Assembly (NCBI RefSeq): GCF_000281085.1 | Contig: NZ_JH767522.1 | Location: 120,952 to 184,951, forward strand | Reading direction: 5' to 3' | Source of the DNA: Catenovulum agarivorans YM01 | GTDB taxonomy: Bacteria; Pseudomonadota; Gammaproteobacteria; Enterobacterales; Alteromonadaceae | DNA length: 64,000 nt | Shown here: in pieces, positions 8,703-20,055 of the stretch | Numbering within the stretch: position 1 is the first letter of the stretch | How the letters are laid out: the number at the start of each line of letters is the position of its first letter | Notes under the pieces: generated by a model | Database searches by the model: none | The model's input: the letters and a program-made list of their open reading frames with translations, nothing else | Told to the model about the DNA's origin: nothing | Program-made: the position numbers and the translations under genes

Positions 8703-9188
8703 CTATTTAATCACTTTTAAATGACTAACTTTTGCAGATTTCTTCGGCTTGTCTTTCGACTCAGCAGCAGTTTCAACCGGAGCATCATCTGGTTGACTAC
8801 CATCAATAGTTGTCAACTCAGGTTCCGCAGGCTGAGGTGCAAACTCAGGTTTAGGCTCAGGAGGGAATGGCATGCCTTCACCATTTTCACGTGCATAAAT
8901 ATACAACACAGCCGAAATAGGCACACTCACATGCCTAGGTGTGCCACCAAAGCGCGCATTAAACTCAACGCTCTCATCTCCAATAGACAAAGCACCAGTT
9001 GCACCAGACGAAATATTTAAGACAATTTGACCGTCTTTAACGTACTCAAATGGCACTTGCACTCCCGGAAACTCAGCGTCTACCAATAAATAAGGAGTAC
9101 AACCATTGTCTTCAATCCAGTCATGTATCGCCCTTACTAAATAAGGTTTACATGCCGACATGGACGATTGTGTGCCAGTTGGATTCAT
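8703..9188 (-). CDS. sspB: ClpXP adaptor SspB
   Basis: A 161-residue protein matching SspB, the adaptor that binds ssrA-tagged polypeptides and tethers them to ClpXP. The substrate-binding domain is conserved (PGVQVPFEYVKDGQIVLNIS, then FNARFGGTPRHVSVPISAVL). An acidic, proline-rich linker follows, and the short basic C-terminal tail VSHLKVIK is the ClpX-docking segment, comparable to LRVVK in E. coli. The ATG at 9188 overlaps the sspA stop by one base, the usual sspAB arrangement. An internal ATG at residue 10 is an alternative start. Confidence 0.95.
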   Translation of the reverse strand: MNPTGTQSSMSACKPYLVRAIHDWIEDNGCTPYLLVDAEFPGVQVPFEYVKDGQIVLNISSGATGALSIGDESVEFNARFGGTPRHVSVPISAVLYIYARENGEGMPFPPEPKPEFAPQPAEPELTTIDGSQPDDAPVETAAESKDKPKKSAKVSHLKVIK

Positions 9189-9820
9189 TATTTGCCTCGC
9201 ATTTCTCTTTCGTCATCAGTTAAAGCAGCTTGGAAAGACTCGCGTTCAAATACGCGATTCATATATTCTTTCACTTCTTTACTGCCTTGACCAATCAACT
9301 CAATGCCAAGTTTAGGTAAACGCCATAATAATGGTGCTAATACACAATCAACCAAGCTGAATTCTTCGCTCATAAAATATGGCGTTTCTTGGAAAATTGG
9401 CGCGATAGCTAAAATGCTTTCACGTAACTCAGCGCGTGCTGCACTTGCTTCTTCAGCAGAACCATTTTCAATTTGCTCAACAAGCTTGTACCAATCGTTT
9501 TCGATGCGGTGCATCATCAAACGGCTGCTACCACGAGCAACTGGGTATACAGGCATTAATGGTGGATGTGGGAAACGCTCATCCAAATATTCCATAATGA
9601 TATTAGATTGATACAAAACAAGTTCACGATCTAATAAAGTTGGAATAGTGCCATAAGGATTTAATTCAAATAATTCCTCAGGTTTGTTATTTGGATCAAG
9701 TAATTTAATTTCGACACTAATTCCCTTTTCAGCCAACACAATACGAACTTGGTGACTGTGTAATGAAGTTGCATCAGCATAAAGCATCATTACAGAACGT
9801 TTATTGGCAGCTACAGCCAT
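9188..9820 (-). CDS. sspA: Stringent starvation protein A
   Basis: A glutathione-transferase-fold RNA-polymerase-associated protein of about 210 residues. The N-terminal thioredoxin-like half contains LYADATSLHSHQVRIVLAEKG and NPYGTIPTL, and the helical half contains PVYPVARGSSRLMMHR, a surface conserved in SspA. In E. coli the protein remodels transcription under starvation and acid stress. I place the start at the ATG at 9820, preceded by GGAGG six bases upstream; a longer in-frame extension to 9841 lacks a ribosome site. It follows petABC on the same strand after a hairpin, and is coupled to sspB. Confidence 0.93.
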   Translation of the reverse strand: MAVAANKRSVMMLYADATSLHSHQVRIVLAEKGISVEIKLLDPNNKPEELFELNPYGTIPTLLDRELVLYQSNIIMEYLDERFPHPPLMPVYPVARGSSRLMMHRIENDWYKLVEQIENGSAEEASAARAELRESILAIAPIFQETPYFMSEEFSLVDCVLAPLLWRLPKLGIELIGQGSKEVKEYMNRVFERESFQAALTDDEREMRGK

Positions 9821-9903
9821 GAATATCCTCCAAAGTAACAAACAATTCGGCTAAAAAGCCTACTTCAATGTGATGTTAAACTCACATTACTAGATACGGC
9901 AAA

Positions 9904-9920
9904 TGGGGGCTAGGCCCCCA
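9904..9920 (-). terminator. Hairpin between petC and sspA
   Basis: TGGGGGC-TAG-GCCCCCA forms a 7-bp GC-rich stem with a three-base loop, 41 bases beyond the petC stop. Read on the minus strand it is followed by ATTTG, a weak tail; on the plus strand it is followed by TCAAAAAA. It may only partly separate petABC from sspAB. Confidence 0.55.
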
Positions 9921-9960
9921 TCAAAAAATACTACAAATTTTGTGGTCAGTGCACTAAATT

Positions 9961-10701
9961 TTAGTGAACATCACGCCAGTATTCTTTCTTCAATAAGTAA
10001 ATAAATACAAAGAAGACAGCTAAGAATACTAAAACCCAAGTACCAATTTTATGTGACTCAAGTTTTGAAGGTTCACCAACATATTCTAAAAAGTTAACCA
10101 AGTCATGCATTGCTTGGTCAAACTCTTCAGGTGTCATTGAACCTTGAGTTTTTTGCACTAACTTAATACCAGATAAAGTTTTTTCGCCATCAACTTCAGT
10201 GTAAACATACTCTGCAGTTTGTGTACCTTGTAATGGTTCAAGTACATGTGGCATACCTACATCTTTAAACACAGCATTGTTTACACCAAAAGTTTTGCTT
10301 TCATCAATGTAGAAAGATTTTAAATAGGTGTAAATCCAATCTGGGTTACGTAAACGTGCAATCAAAGTTAAATCTGGTGGTTGTTTACCAAACCATTTTG
10401 CTGATTCTTTTGCAGGCATAGCGTTGGTCATTTGCTCGCCGACTTTTTGATCGCCAAAAATTAAGTTTTCTTTAACTAGTTCTTCAGGAATACCCAAATC
10501 TTGTGCAGAACGATTATATCTATGGAACTGCATTTGGTGACAACCTAAACAATAGTTAGTGAACAAAGCTGCACCACGCTGTAATGACGCTTTGTCTTCT
10601 AAATCAATTTTTGCTTTTTCTAACGGATGTTGATAACCACCACCTGCAGCGATAGCTAAACTCGGAATTAAAGCAACTAAAGCAATTAATAATTTCTTCA
10701 T
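9961..10701 (-). CDS. petC: Cytochrome c1 of the bc1 complex
   Basis: A 246-residue exported haem protein: signal peptide ending in SLAIAAGGG, haem motif CLGCH near residue 51, axial-ligand methionine region around DVGMPHVLEPL, and a C-terminal membrane anchor WVLVFLAVFFVFIYLL followed by KKEYWRDVH. It passes electrons from the Rieske protein to soluble or membrane cytochrome c. The gene overlaps petB by four bases and ends the petABC operon. Length and motifs agree with gammaproteobacterial cytochrome c1. Confidence 0.95.
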   Translation of the reverse strand: MKKLLIALVALIPSLAIAAGGGYQHPLEKAKIDLEDKASLQRGAALFTNYCLGCHQMQFHRYNRSAQDLGIPEELVKENLIFGDQKVGEQMTNAMPAKESAKWFGKQPPDLTLIARLRNPDWIYTYLKSFYIDESKTFGVNNAVFKDVGMPHVLEPLQGTQTAEYVYTEVDGEKTLSGIKLVQKTQGSMTPEEFDQAMHDLVNFLEYVGEPSKLESHKIGTWVLVFLAVFFVFIYLLKKEYWRDVH

Positions 10702-11966
10702 TTCGATATTCTCGCTGGTAATGGTTTAGTTTTTTCGTTTTTACTGTACAACCACAAGAAGCCAAAGAAGCCAAAATAAAGCAAGGTGCTAATTTGTGAC
10801 ATCAAAGTAAAAGTAGGTGTAGCTGGTTTTAAACCTAACCAACCTAATAATACGAATACAATTGCAAACACAGTTAAGTTCAACTTATGTAAACCACTAC
10901 GGTATTTAATTGAACGCACTTTACAACGGTCTACCCAAGGTAAAGCAGCTAACATTGCAATTGCACCAAACATAGCAAGAACACCTAATAACTTATCAGG
11001 TACCGCACGTAAAATTGCATAGAAAGGTGTGAAATACCAAACTGGCGCAATATGCTCTGGTGTTTTTAATGGGTTTGCAGGTTCAAAGTTTGGTGGCTCA
11101 ATAAATAAACCGCCCATTTCTGGGTTGAAGAAAATAACATAAGCACAAGCCGCACAGAACACTGTGAATGCAACTAAGTCTTTTAACACTATGTGTGGGA
11201 AGAAAGGTACTACGTCATCAATAATGTCGTATTTACCTGTGTAGTACTCATGAATGTTGTATTTAGTTTTTTCTTCTTCTTTCAAAGAACCTTTAGGATG
11301 TTTAATGTTGATACCTTGAGGGTTGTTAGAACCGACCTCATGTAATGCAACAATGTGTAAGAACACCAAAATAACAATGACTAATGGCAGTGCGATAACA
11401 TGCAATGCGAAGAAACGATTTAGCGTTGCACCCGAAATAACATAGTCGCCACGGATCCATAAAGTTAAGTCATCACCAATTACAGGAATTGCACCAAATA
11501 GTGAAATAATTACCTGTGCACCCCAGTATGACATTTGACCCCAAGGTAATAAGTAACCCATAAAGGCTTCAGCCATAAGCGCTAAGTAGATGAACATACC
11601 GAATAACCACAATAATTCACGTGGTTTTTGGTAAGAACCATACATCATGCCGCGGAACATGTGTAAATACACAACTACGAAGAAGGCTGACGCGCCAGTA
11701 GAGTGCATATAACGCAATATCCAACCATAGTCGACATCACGCATAATATATTCAACAGACGCGAATGCACCCTCAGCACTTGGTACATAGTTCATGGTTA
11801 ACCAGATACCAGTAACGATTTGGTTAACTAACACAACAGTTGCGATAAAACCGAAAACATACCAGAAGTTCATGTTTTTCGGTGCTGGGTATTGTAATGC
11901 ATGCATGTTTGCAACACGCATCATTGGAATGCGATATTCAATCCAATCGAGTAAATTTTTCCACAT
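10698..11966 (-). CDS. petB: Cytochrome b of the bc1 complex
   Basis: A 422-residue integral membrane quinol oxidase subunit. It shows the haem-ligand histidine pairs in helices B and D (YMHSTGASAFFVVVYLHMFRGM and FFALHVIALPLVIVILVFLHIVALHEVG) and the Qo-site signature PVWYFTPFYAILRAVP, with PEW replaced by the common PVW. The gene order petA-petB-petC and the two-base gap to petA show a single operon. Together the three proteins form the proton-pumping ubiquinol:cytochrome c reductase of aerobic respiration. Confidence 0.96.
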   Translation of the reverse strand: MWKNLLDWIEYRIPMMRVANMHALQYPAPKNMNFWYVFGFIATVVLVNQIVTGIWLTMNYVPSAEGAFASVEYIMRDVDYGWILRYMHSTGASAFFVVVYLHMFRGMMYGSYQKPRELLWLFGMFIYLALMAEAFMGYLLPWGQMSYWGAQVIISLFGAIPVIGDDLTLWIRGDYVISGATLNRFFALHVIALPLVIVILVFLHIVALHEVGSNNPQGINIKHPKGSLKEEEKTKYNIHEYYTGKYDIIDDVVPFFPHIVLKDLVAFTVFCAACAYVIFFNPEMGGLFIEPPNFEPANPLKTPEHIAPVWYFTPFYAILRAVPDKLLGVLAMFGAIAMLAALPWVDRCKVRSIKYRSGLHKLNLTVFAIVFVLLGWLGLKPATPTFTLMSQISTLLYFGFFGFLWLYSKNEKTKPLPARISK

Positions 11967-11968
11967 GA

Positions 11969-12559
11969 TTATGCAGCTCCCGAGTCGTCACCAACAAGAA
12001 TTGTATTCTCGTCTAAGTACTTATGAGGTGGAATAACCAAGTTTAACGGTGCTGGTACACTTTGGAATACACGGCCAGCCATATCAAACTTAGAACCATG
12101 ACAAGGACAGAAGAAGCCCGATGGTACACCTTCAACTTGAGCAGCAAAACTGTCAGCCAAGTATTGAGGTGAACAACCTAAATGAGTACAAATACCAACA
12201 GCAACAAAAAACTCAGGCTTGATTGAGCGATGTTGATTTGTTGCGTACGTAGGTTGTTGTTCGTTTTCTGATGCAGCATCACGTAATTGACCTTCATGTT
12301 TAGCAAGCTGCGCTAACATTTCATCAGTACGTTTAACCACCCACACAGGTTTACCACGCCACTCTACTCTTAACATTTGACCAGGTTGGAGTTTGCTCAC
12401 GTTCACTTCTACCGGTGCACCCGCCGCTTTGGCTTTTGCACTCGGATTCCAAGACGCGATGAAAGGCACAGCTGCTCCGACAGCACCCACCCCACCAACA
12501 ACCGAAGTTGCGACGGTTAAGAAGCGACGGCGACCGTTATCAACAGGCGCATTACTCAT
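11969..12559 (-). CDS. petA: Rieske iron-sulfur protein of the bc1 complex
   Basis: A 196-residue ubiquinol-cytochrome c reductase iron-sulfur subunit. An N-terminal twin-arginine-like stretch (NGRRRFLTVATSVVG) leads a membrane anchor, and the 2Fe-2S ligands are present as CTHLGC and CPCHGS with the usual cysteine pair. It takes electrons from quinol and hands them to cytochrome c1. It is first in the petABC operon, with a GGAGA ribosome site before the ATG. The 330-base region upstream carries a candidate promoter and the rpsI terminator. Confidence 0.96.
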   Translation of the reverse strand: MSNAPVDNGRRRFLTVATSVVGGVGAVGAAVPFIASWNPSAKAKAAGAPVEVNVSKLQPGQMLRVEWRGKPVWVVKRTDEMLAQLAKHEGQLRDAASENEQQPTYATNQHRSIKPEFFVAVGICTHLGCSPQYLADSFAAQVEGVPSGFFCPCHGSKFDMAGRVFQSVPAPLNLVIPPHKYLDENTILVGDDSGAA

Positions 12560-12668
12560 TCAATCTTCTCCGAGACTAGATTTAAAAAATTGACTGTCCT
12601 AGCATAGTACTTGGCTGAAAAAACAGCAAAAATCACCCACAGCTAGGGGCAGAAATAAAATAATGCGA

Positions 12669-12698
12669 ATGATATAAAAAAAACCGTATAACTGACAA
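12669..12698 (-). promoter_or_regulatory. Candidate sigma-70 promoter for petABC
   Basis: On the minus strand TTGTCA (12698-12693) and TATCAT (12674-12669) are separated by 18 bases, each differing from consensus at one position, about 110 bases before petA. Nothing else recognisable lies in 12560-12838. Confidence 0.45.
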
Positions 12699-12838
12699 GG
12701 AAATCACGGAAAAAGCACCAAAATAACCCAGATATTTTGTGATTTATTTGTTTGTGATCAATTAGGCTTAAATTATCAACACATTCGCAGCTTGTTCGCT
12801 GGACAAAAACAACACATTTTGTCGCAAATTTTGCTTAT

Positions 12839-12866
12839 AAAAAAACCCGGACAAGCCGGGTTTTTG
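12839..12866 (-). terminator. Intrinsic terminator of rplM-rpsI
   Basis: AACCCGG-CTTGT-CCGGGTT followed by a run of T residues on the minus strand, beginning 24 bases after the rpsI stop. The stem is GC-rich and the T tract uninterrupted, a textbook factor-independent terminator. The plus strand also has five T residues, so it could act in both directions. Confidence 0.88.
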
Positions 12867-12889
12867 CAAAAGTTGGTATACCAAACGAA

Positions 12890-13282
12890 TTAACGTTTTG
12901 AGAATTGTGGACGCTTACGCGCTTTCTTAAGACCAACTTTCTTACGTTCAACACGACGCGCATCACGGGTAACAAAACCAGCTTTGCGTAATGCAGGACG
13001 TAATGATTCATCAAATTCCATTAATGCACGAGTGATACCGTGACGGATAGCACCAGCTTGACCAGTGTTACCACCGCCAGCTACTGTTACGTACAAATCG
13101 AATTTTTCAGTCAATTCAACTAATTCTAAAGGTTGACGAACAACCATACGTGAAGTTTCACGACCGAAGTATTCTTCGATAGAACGTTTGTTGATTGTGA
13201 TGTTACCTGTACCTGGTCTTAAAAATACACGAGCTGTTGAGCTCTTACGACGACCAGTACCATAGTATTGAGAGTCTGCCAT
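12890..13282 (-). CDS. rpsI: 30S ribosomal protein S9
   Basis: A 130-residue protein beginning [19 protein letters not shown] and ending in the invariant basic tail [12 protein letters not shown] that reaches the ribosomal P site. Length equals that of E. coli S9. It is second in the rplM-rpsI operon, 15 bases after rplM, and is followed by a strong terminator. Confidence 0.98.
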   Translation of the reverse strand: MADSQYYGTGRRKSSTARVFLRPGTGNITINKRSIEEYFGRETSRMVVRQPLELVELTEKFDLYVTVAGGGNTGQAGAIRHGITRALMEFDESLRPALRKAGFVTRDARRVERKKVGLKKARKRPQFSKR

Positions 13283-13297
13283 AGTAATGTCTCCGAA

Positions 13298-13726
13298 TTA
13301 GATGTCCAAAGTTTGCGGTTGTTGCGCTTGATGGTTGTGCTCAGCACCTGCGTATACTTTAAGTTTACGCGCCATTGCACGGCCTAATGGACCTTTCGGA
13401 AGCATGCCTTTAACAGCGCTTTCGATGATCATTTCTGGTTTTTTCTCAATTAACTTATCAAAAGTAATTGATTTTAATCCACCTGGGAAACCAGAGTGTG
13501 AGTAATACACTTTGTCACTACGCTTAGCACCAGTTACCGCTACTTTTTCAGCATTGATAACAACGATGTAATCACCAGTATCTACGTGAGGAGTATATTC
13601 TGGTTTATGTTTACCGCGTAAACGACGCGCGATCTCAGTAGCTATACGACCTAAAGTTTTACCGTCAGCGTCAACTACAAACCAGTCGCGCTTTACAGAT
13701 TCAGGCTTTGCAGAGAAAGTTTTCAT
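13298..13726 (-). CDS. rplM: 50S ribosomal protein L13
   Basis: A 142-residue protein (same length as E. coli L13) beginning [20 protein letters not shown] and carrying [28 protein letters not shown] and [11 protein letters not shown]13 is an early assembly protein of the large subunit and, in E. coli, represses its own operon through the mRNA leader. The first gene of the operon, it has a leader of roughly 125 bases behind a TATAAT promoter with a GC-rich discriminator. Confidence 0.98.
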   Translation of the reverse strand: MKTFSAKPESVKRDWFVVDADGKTLGRIATEIARRLRGKHKPEYTPHVDTGDYIVVINAEKVAVTGAKRSDKVYYSHSGFPGGLKSITFDKLIEKKPEMIIESAVKGMLPKGPLGRAMARKLKVYAGAEHNHQAQQPQTLDI

Positions 13727-13864
13727 TTCGAATTTGACCTAAATACAAAAAATTCCACATTTTTGAGGCAGTATGCCTCCCCTAGTTTATGCAAAAAACC
13801 CCTTCGAGAATTTGAACAAAGGCCCTCTTTCATGCCTTACCGGGTTTGGGAGGCGCGCATTATA
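13727..13864 (-). promoter_or_regulatory. rplM promoter and structured mRNA leader
   Basis: On the minus strand a perfect TATAAT (13864-13859) is followed by GCGCGCC, a GC-rich start-site region as in stringently controlled ribosomal promoters. The -35 region is poor. The transcript leader of about 125 bases contains CCCGGTAAGGCATGAAAGAGGG and GAAGGGG segments able to pair, and precedes the rplM ATG. In E. coli L13 binds such a leader to repress rplM-rpsI; the same role here is an inference from position. Confidence 0.5.
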
Positions 13865-13905
13865 TAGGACGGTTAAAAAAAGATCACCTATTAATTCAAA
13901 TTTGT

Positions 13906-15015
13906 TTACGCCAAATGAGGTTTAGCCAAAAATTCTGTCGACTGCATTTCTTGTAAACGGCTTAAACAGCGTTTAAATTCAAAACTCAATAAACCTTCTG
14001 TGTATAACTGTTCCATTGGCACTTCTGCCGCAATTATCAATTTGACGTTCCGCTCGTAAAACTCATCAACTAACGCGATAAAACGTCGCGCAATATCATC
14101 TGTGCCATTGCCCATTTGTTCAACATCACTTAACAGTACAGTATGAAAACATTGGCTTAGTTCAATATAATCGTTTTGACTGCGTGGTCCATCGCATATA
14201 GCTCTAAAATTAAACCAAACGAGATCTTGTGCAAGTTTACGCACAGCAATTTTTCGCTTTTCAATTTCAATAAAACTATCTGTTGTAATGTCGCCAATCG
14301 CCATTTTTGTAAAATAACTATCTAAATTCGCCATAGCCGGACCATCACACGGAGAATGATAAATTTCCGCCTGAGTCAGAGTACGTAACCTATAATCCAC
14401 GCCACTATCAACATTCAGCACTTGGCAGTTTTTTTCAATTAAATCAATCGCCGGTAAAAACCTTTGTCGCTGCAAACCATTACGGTAAAGACCTTTGGGT
14501 TCGATATTTGATGTGGCGACCAGCACCACACCATGCTGAAACAAAGCTTGAATTAATCCAGCTAAAATCATTGCATCGGTAATATCCGAGACAAAAAATT
14601 CGTCAAAACAAACCACTTTTGCTTCTTTAGCTAATTTGTCTGCAACAGTCAGCAAAGGGTCTGATTGGCCATCAAGTAACTTTAGTTCATTGTGCACTCT
14701 GTGCATAAAACGGTGAAAATGCACACGCATTTTTTGTTCTGTCGGTAAACCATGATAAAACAAATCCATCATATAGGTTTTACCACGACCAACGCCGCCC
14801 CAAAAATAAAGCCCTTGTGGAACTTGATTTTTCGGCTTGCGAAACAGATATTTAAGGGAAGCCTGCCAAGACTGGTTTGGAGTTAAATATTCAACCACTT
14901 GATGATGCAGTGTATCTAAATACTTGATTGCGTTTGCTTGCGCGTCATCCGGCAGCAATTTTCCAGAAGCTAAATCTTGTTGGTATTGTAAAAACGGGCT
15001 AGTCATAACAGGCAA
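13906..15015 (-). CDS. zapE: Cell-division ATPase ZapE (AFG1 family)
   Basis: A 369-residue AAA-type ATPase with Walker A GGVGRGKTYMMD near residue 70 and Walker B VVCFDEFFVSD near residue 134, then ATSNIEP and a C-terminal arginine-rich part, all as in the YhcM/ZapE/AFG1 family. In E. coli it associates with the Z ring during late or stressed division. An ATG four codons in (MTSPFLQYQQ) is a plausible alternative start. It is divergent from zapG, the usual neighbour, and lies just upstream of rplM in this order in many gammaproteobacteria. Confidence 0.92.
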   Translation of the reverse strand: MPVMTSPFLQYQQDLASGKLLPDDAQANAIKYLDTLHHQVVEYLTPNQSWQASLKYLFRKPKNQVPQGLYFWGGVGRGKTYMMDLFYHGLPTEQKMRVHFHRFMHRVHNELKLLDGQSDPLLTVADKLAKEAKVVCFDEFFVSDITDAMILAGLIQALFQHGVVLVATSNIEPKGLYRNGLQRQRFLPAIDLIEKNCQVLNVDSGVDYRLRTLTQAEIYHSPCDGPAMANLDSYFTKMAIGDITTDSFIEIEKRKIAVRKLAQDLVWFNFRAICDGPRSQNDYIELSQCFHTVLLSDVEQMGNGTDDIARRFIALVDEFYERNVKLIIAAEVPMEQLYTEGLLSFEFKRCLSRLQEMQSTEFLAKPHLA

Positions 15016-15075
15016 AACACAAGTATATTGAACGATAAAGTGCTAATGCTAATATTTTTTTTGAGGTAATTCACC

Positions 15076-15513
15076 ATGAGTTGGTTAATAGACATTATAA
15101 TTTTCGCTGCTGGTTTAATCACTGGATTATTGGCCGTGCGTTTTTTCCCACAAGTATCAGGCAAACATCATAAGTTGTCTGAAGAGCTAGCACAGCATGT
15201 CAAAGCACAAGAATCATTTAAGCAAGATGTTGATACATATTTAGCCTCTGTCAATCAAGCAATGCAACAAATAGCCCAGCAAGCAAACCAAGCGGCTGCT
15301 GAGTCGCAACAACAGTTTACAAAATTAGCTGCAACGCAAAAAGAACATAAAGAATTTGTGCCATTTTTTGGCGATGACACAGCCGCTATGATCGCACAAA
15401 GCCAAGCAGAAGAAAGCGCGAAGAAAAACCGCGTCGACAGTAAAACAGACTCTATGCCGCTAGATTATTCAGAAAATAAAATGGGCTGGTTTAGCGAGCA
15501 AAACCAAAAGTAA
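15076..15513 (+). CDS. zapG: ZapG/YhcB (DUF1043) membrane-anchored division-associated protein
   Basis: A 145-residue protein with one N-terminal membrane helix (IDIIIFAAGLITGLLAVRFF), a coiled-coil cytoplasmic region rich in Q and A (residues 35-95) and the conserved FVPFFGDDTAAMI segment, as in YhcB. E. coli YhcB interacts with divisome and elongasome components and affects envelope growth. It lies between zapE (divergent) and degQ, the conserved neighbourhood. An AGGT ribosome site precedes the ATG. Confidence 0.9.
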   Translation: MSWLIDIIIFAAGLITGLLAVRFFPQVSGKHHKLSEELAQHVKAQESFKQDVDTYLASVNQAMQQIAQQANQAAAESQQQFTKLAATQKEHKEFVPFFGDDTAAMIAQSQAEESAKKNRVDSKTDSMPLDYSENKMGWFSEQNQK

Positions 15514-15627
15514 ACTGAACTTTTTTCCACTGGAAAGGGTCTTTATTGCAACTATGCGTTATTAGTCGCTGAATAACATCAGCGCCTAACTAACCAGTTA
15601 GTTATTTAGATTTTAGGAGAATTGAAG

Positions 15628-17004
15628 TTGAAAGCTAACTATTCTAAGTTATTTAAAGTTTCGGTGTTAACGGCTAGTTTGGCACTAGCACCTGTTGTTT
15701 CTCACGCAGCATTGCCTTGGTTTGGCAATAGCGACAAACAAGAGATGCCAACTTTAGCACCTATGTTGGAGAAGGCGACGCCTGCGGTTGTGAATATTTC
15801 AGCGACAGGCATGAAAAAAGATGCGCAGCGTGTGCCTGATGTATTTAGATATTTTTTCGGCCCAAATGCTCCGCGCCAACATCCTCAAGAAAAGCCATTT
15901 CAAACAGCAGGTTCAGGTGTCATTATTGATGCCAAAAAAGGTTATGTGGTGACGAATCATCATGTAATTGCCGATACAGACAAAATTTTGGTCACACTAA
16001 AAGATGGTCGCCAATTTGAAGCAAAAAAAATCGGCTCGGATTCTGAAAGTGACGTCGCTCTTCTGCAAATTGACGCAGACAGTTTAACCGATATACCACT
16101 GGCTAATTCTGACAAATTGCGTGTAGGTGACTTTGCTATCGCTATAGGTAACCCATTTGCAATAGGTCAAACCGTGACTTCAGGTATTGTGTCTGCACTT
16201 GGCCGCAGCGGTTTAGGTATTGAAGGTTATGAAAACTTTATTCAAACCGATGCCGCAATTAACAGTGGTAACTCAGGTGGTGCGTTAGTCAACTTTAATG
16301 GCGAGTTAATTGGCATTAATACAGCAATTCTTGGGCCTAATGGCGGCAACGTTGGTATTGGTTTTGCCATTCCAAGCAACATGATGAAAAACCTAGTCGA
16401 TCAAATTGTTGAATTTGGTGAAGTGCGCCGTGGTGTGCTAGGTATTTCTGGTGACAACATTGACGCAGGCATTGCCAAAGCGTTCGATTTACCGACAACA
16501 CAAGGGGCAATTGTCCGTCAAGTATTTGAAGGCACAGCGGCTGAAGAAGCAGGTATTAAACCTGGTGATGCGATTGTTAGTGTCAACGGACGTAAAATTC
16601 AAACCTTCTTTGAGCTCAGAGCGAAAATTGGCACTATGGGGGCTGGTAATACCGCAGTGTTAGGTATTATTCGTGACGGCAAAGAAATGGAAATTAAGGT
16701 TAAGCTTAAAGAAGCCGAGGGTGGCAATGTAGCTGCAGCCAGCATGCACCCTGCACTAGACGGCTCTGATTTAGGCAATGGTAAAACTAAATCTGGCGAA
16801 AAAGGCGTGGTGGTTAACTCAGTTGAAGATAGGTCAATCGCTGCTCGCTTAGGCCTTGAAGAAGGTGATGTGATTATTGGGGTAAACCGTGAACGTGTAA
16901 CCAATATCGCCCAGTTACGCGATAAGTTAGACGAGCACAAAAACGGTATTATTGCCTTGAATGTAATGCGCGGAAATACTCAGCTATATCTAGTTATCCG
17001 CTAA
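15628..17004 (+). CDS. degQ: Periplasmic serine protease DegQ (Do family)
   Basis: A periplasmic HtrA protease of about 458 residues. The signal peptide ends VVSHA-ALPW. The catalytic triad is visible as His in TNHHVIAD, Asp in SESDVALLQI and Ser in GNSGGALV; two PDZ domains follow (about 260-350 and 375-455). It degrades or refolds misfolded envelope proteins. I start it at the TTG at 15628, seven bases after AGGAGA; a TTG at 15622 is too close to that site, and no ATG fits, so the start codon is unusual. A GAACTT with a TCTTT 17 bases further on (15517-15544) could be a sigma-E promoter, but is weak. Confidence 0.92.
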   Translation: MKANYSKLFKVSVLTASLALAPVVSHAALPWFGNSDKQEMPTLAPMLEKATPAVVNISATGMKKDAQRVPDVFRYFFGPNAPRQHPQEKPFQTAGSGVIIDAKKGYVVTNHHVIADTDKILVTLKDGRQFEAKKIGSDSESDVALLQIDADSLTDIPLANSDKLRVGDFAIAIGNPFAIGQTVTSGIVSALGRSGLGIEGYENFIQTDAAINSGNSGGALVNFNGELIGINTAILGPNGGNVGIGFAIPSNMMKNLVDQIVEFGEVRRGVLGISGDNIDAGIAKAFDLPTTQGAIVRQVFEGTAAEEAGIKPGDAIVSVNGRKIQTFFELRAKIGTMGAGNTAVLGIIRDGKEMEIKVKLKEAEGGNVAAASMHPALDGSDLGNGKTKSGEKGVVVNSVEDRSIAARLGLEEGDVIIGVNRERVTNIAQLRDKLDEHKNGIIALNVMRGNTQLYLVIR

Positions 17005-17033
17005 GCTAATATTTGTAACCCAAATAGTCGCTC

Positions 17034-17068
17034 AAAAAGTGGTAGGTGTATGTCACCTACCACTTTTT
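17034..17068 (+). terminator. Terminator after degQ
   Basis: GTGGTAGGTG-TATGT-CACCTACCAC flanked by A and T runs (AAAAA before, TTTTTT after) forms a long stem about 30 bases past the degQ stop. The plus-strand T tract is strong; degS therefore probably has its own promoter in 17069-17146. Confidence 0.85.
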
Positions 17069-17146
17069 TGTTTTTAAACTCGGTAGCTTTTAATATACTC
17101 AAGTTTCAGCCATTCTAAAATTCACAACAACTAAATAACGAACCTT

Positions 17147-19507
<2,361 letters not shown>

Positions 19508-19762
19508 TTAAAAATTGAGCTTTTTATGTTTTTGCCACTCGTCAGCGGTAAAGGCTTTGATTTTTACAGCATGAACAGTGCCGTCTGCAATCATGTCATT
19601 TAACGGTTGGTAGACCATTTGCTGACGTTTAACTGGACGTAAACCTTCGAACACGGCAGAAACAATAATTATATTCAGATAATAATTGTCTTCATGTTCA
19701 ACGATTAATTCTTCATGCTCAATTGCATCACCGACTAATTGTTTAATTTGTTCTAAATTCAT
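19508..19762 (-). CDS. ibaG: BolA-family protein IbaG
   Basis: An 84-residue BolA-like protein with the family core (VSAVFEGLRPVKRQQMVYQPL, then TVHAVKIKAFTADEWQKH) and the conserved GLRPVKR-type loop. IbaG (YrbA) forms complexes with monothiol glutaredoxin and influences iron-sulfur and acid-stress responses in E. coli. It is encoded between mlaB, whose stop it overlaps by four bases, and murA, its standard location. Confidence 0.92.
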   Translation of the reverse strand: MNLEQIKQLVGDAIEHEELIVEHEDNYYLNIIIVSAVFEGLRPVKRQQMVYQPLNDMIADGTVHAVKIKAFTADEWQKHKKLNF

Positions 19763-20055
19763 TCTGTTATTCCTACTATTTCAGCAACATCATACAGCTC
19801 AGCTAACTTGCGTAAATTTTCGCCATAATGAATAAAATTTGTTTGTATCTGCTTGCTGGCAAAGTGTTGTTTTAGCTTAATTAAATAAGCTAAACCAGCA
19901 GTGTCAATTCTTCCAACCTCAGCTAAAGAGATATCTATCACACAACCTTTATCACAAGGTGCTTGTGGAATAATTGACAGGTCGTTTTCTCGGGTTAAGT
20001 CACCGTCTAACTGCCAAAATTGATGATTCAGCTGTTTTTCTGCCAATTTAATCAT
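19759..20055 (-). CDS. mlaB: STAS-domain protein MlaB
   Basis: A 98-residue STAS protein with the ISLAEVGRIDTAGLAYLIKL segment containing the conserved threonine region, as in MlaB. MlaB binds the MlaF ATPase and is needed for assembly and activity of the MlaFEDB complex, which moves phospholipids to keep the outer leaflet of the outer membrane asymmetric. It overlaps mlaC and ibaG by four bases each. Confidence 0.9.
   Translation of the reverse strand: MIKLAEKQLNHQFWQLDGDLTRENDLSIIPQAPCDKGCVIDISLAEVGRIDTAGLAYLIKLKQHFASKQIQTNFIHYGENLRKLAELYDVAEIVGITE

Noticed and set aside
8538..8720. Small plus-strand open frame in the amylase-sspB gap
   Set aside because: It lies inside an inverted-repeat element, and its peptide (HGGRQDGGFRDEK) reads through the repeat core; no sign of a real gene.
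15515..15545. Sigma-E promoter before degQ
   Set aside because: GAACTT and TCTTT are present at about the right distance, but the -10 matches poorly; noted in the degQ entry only.
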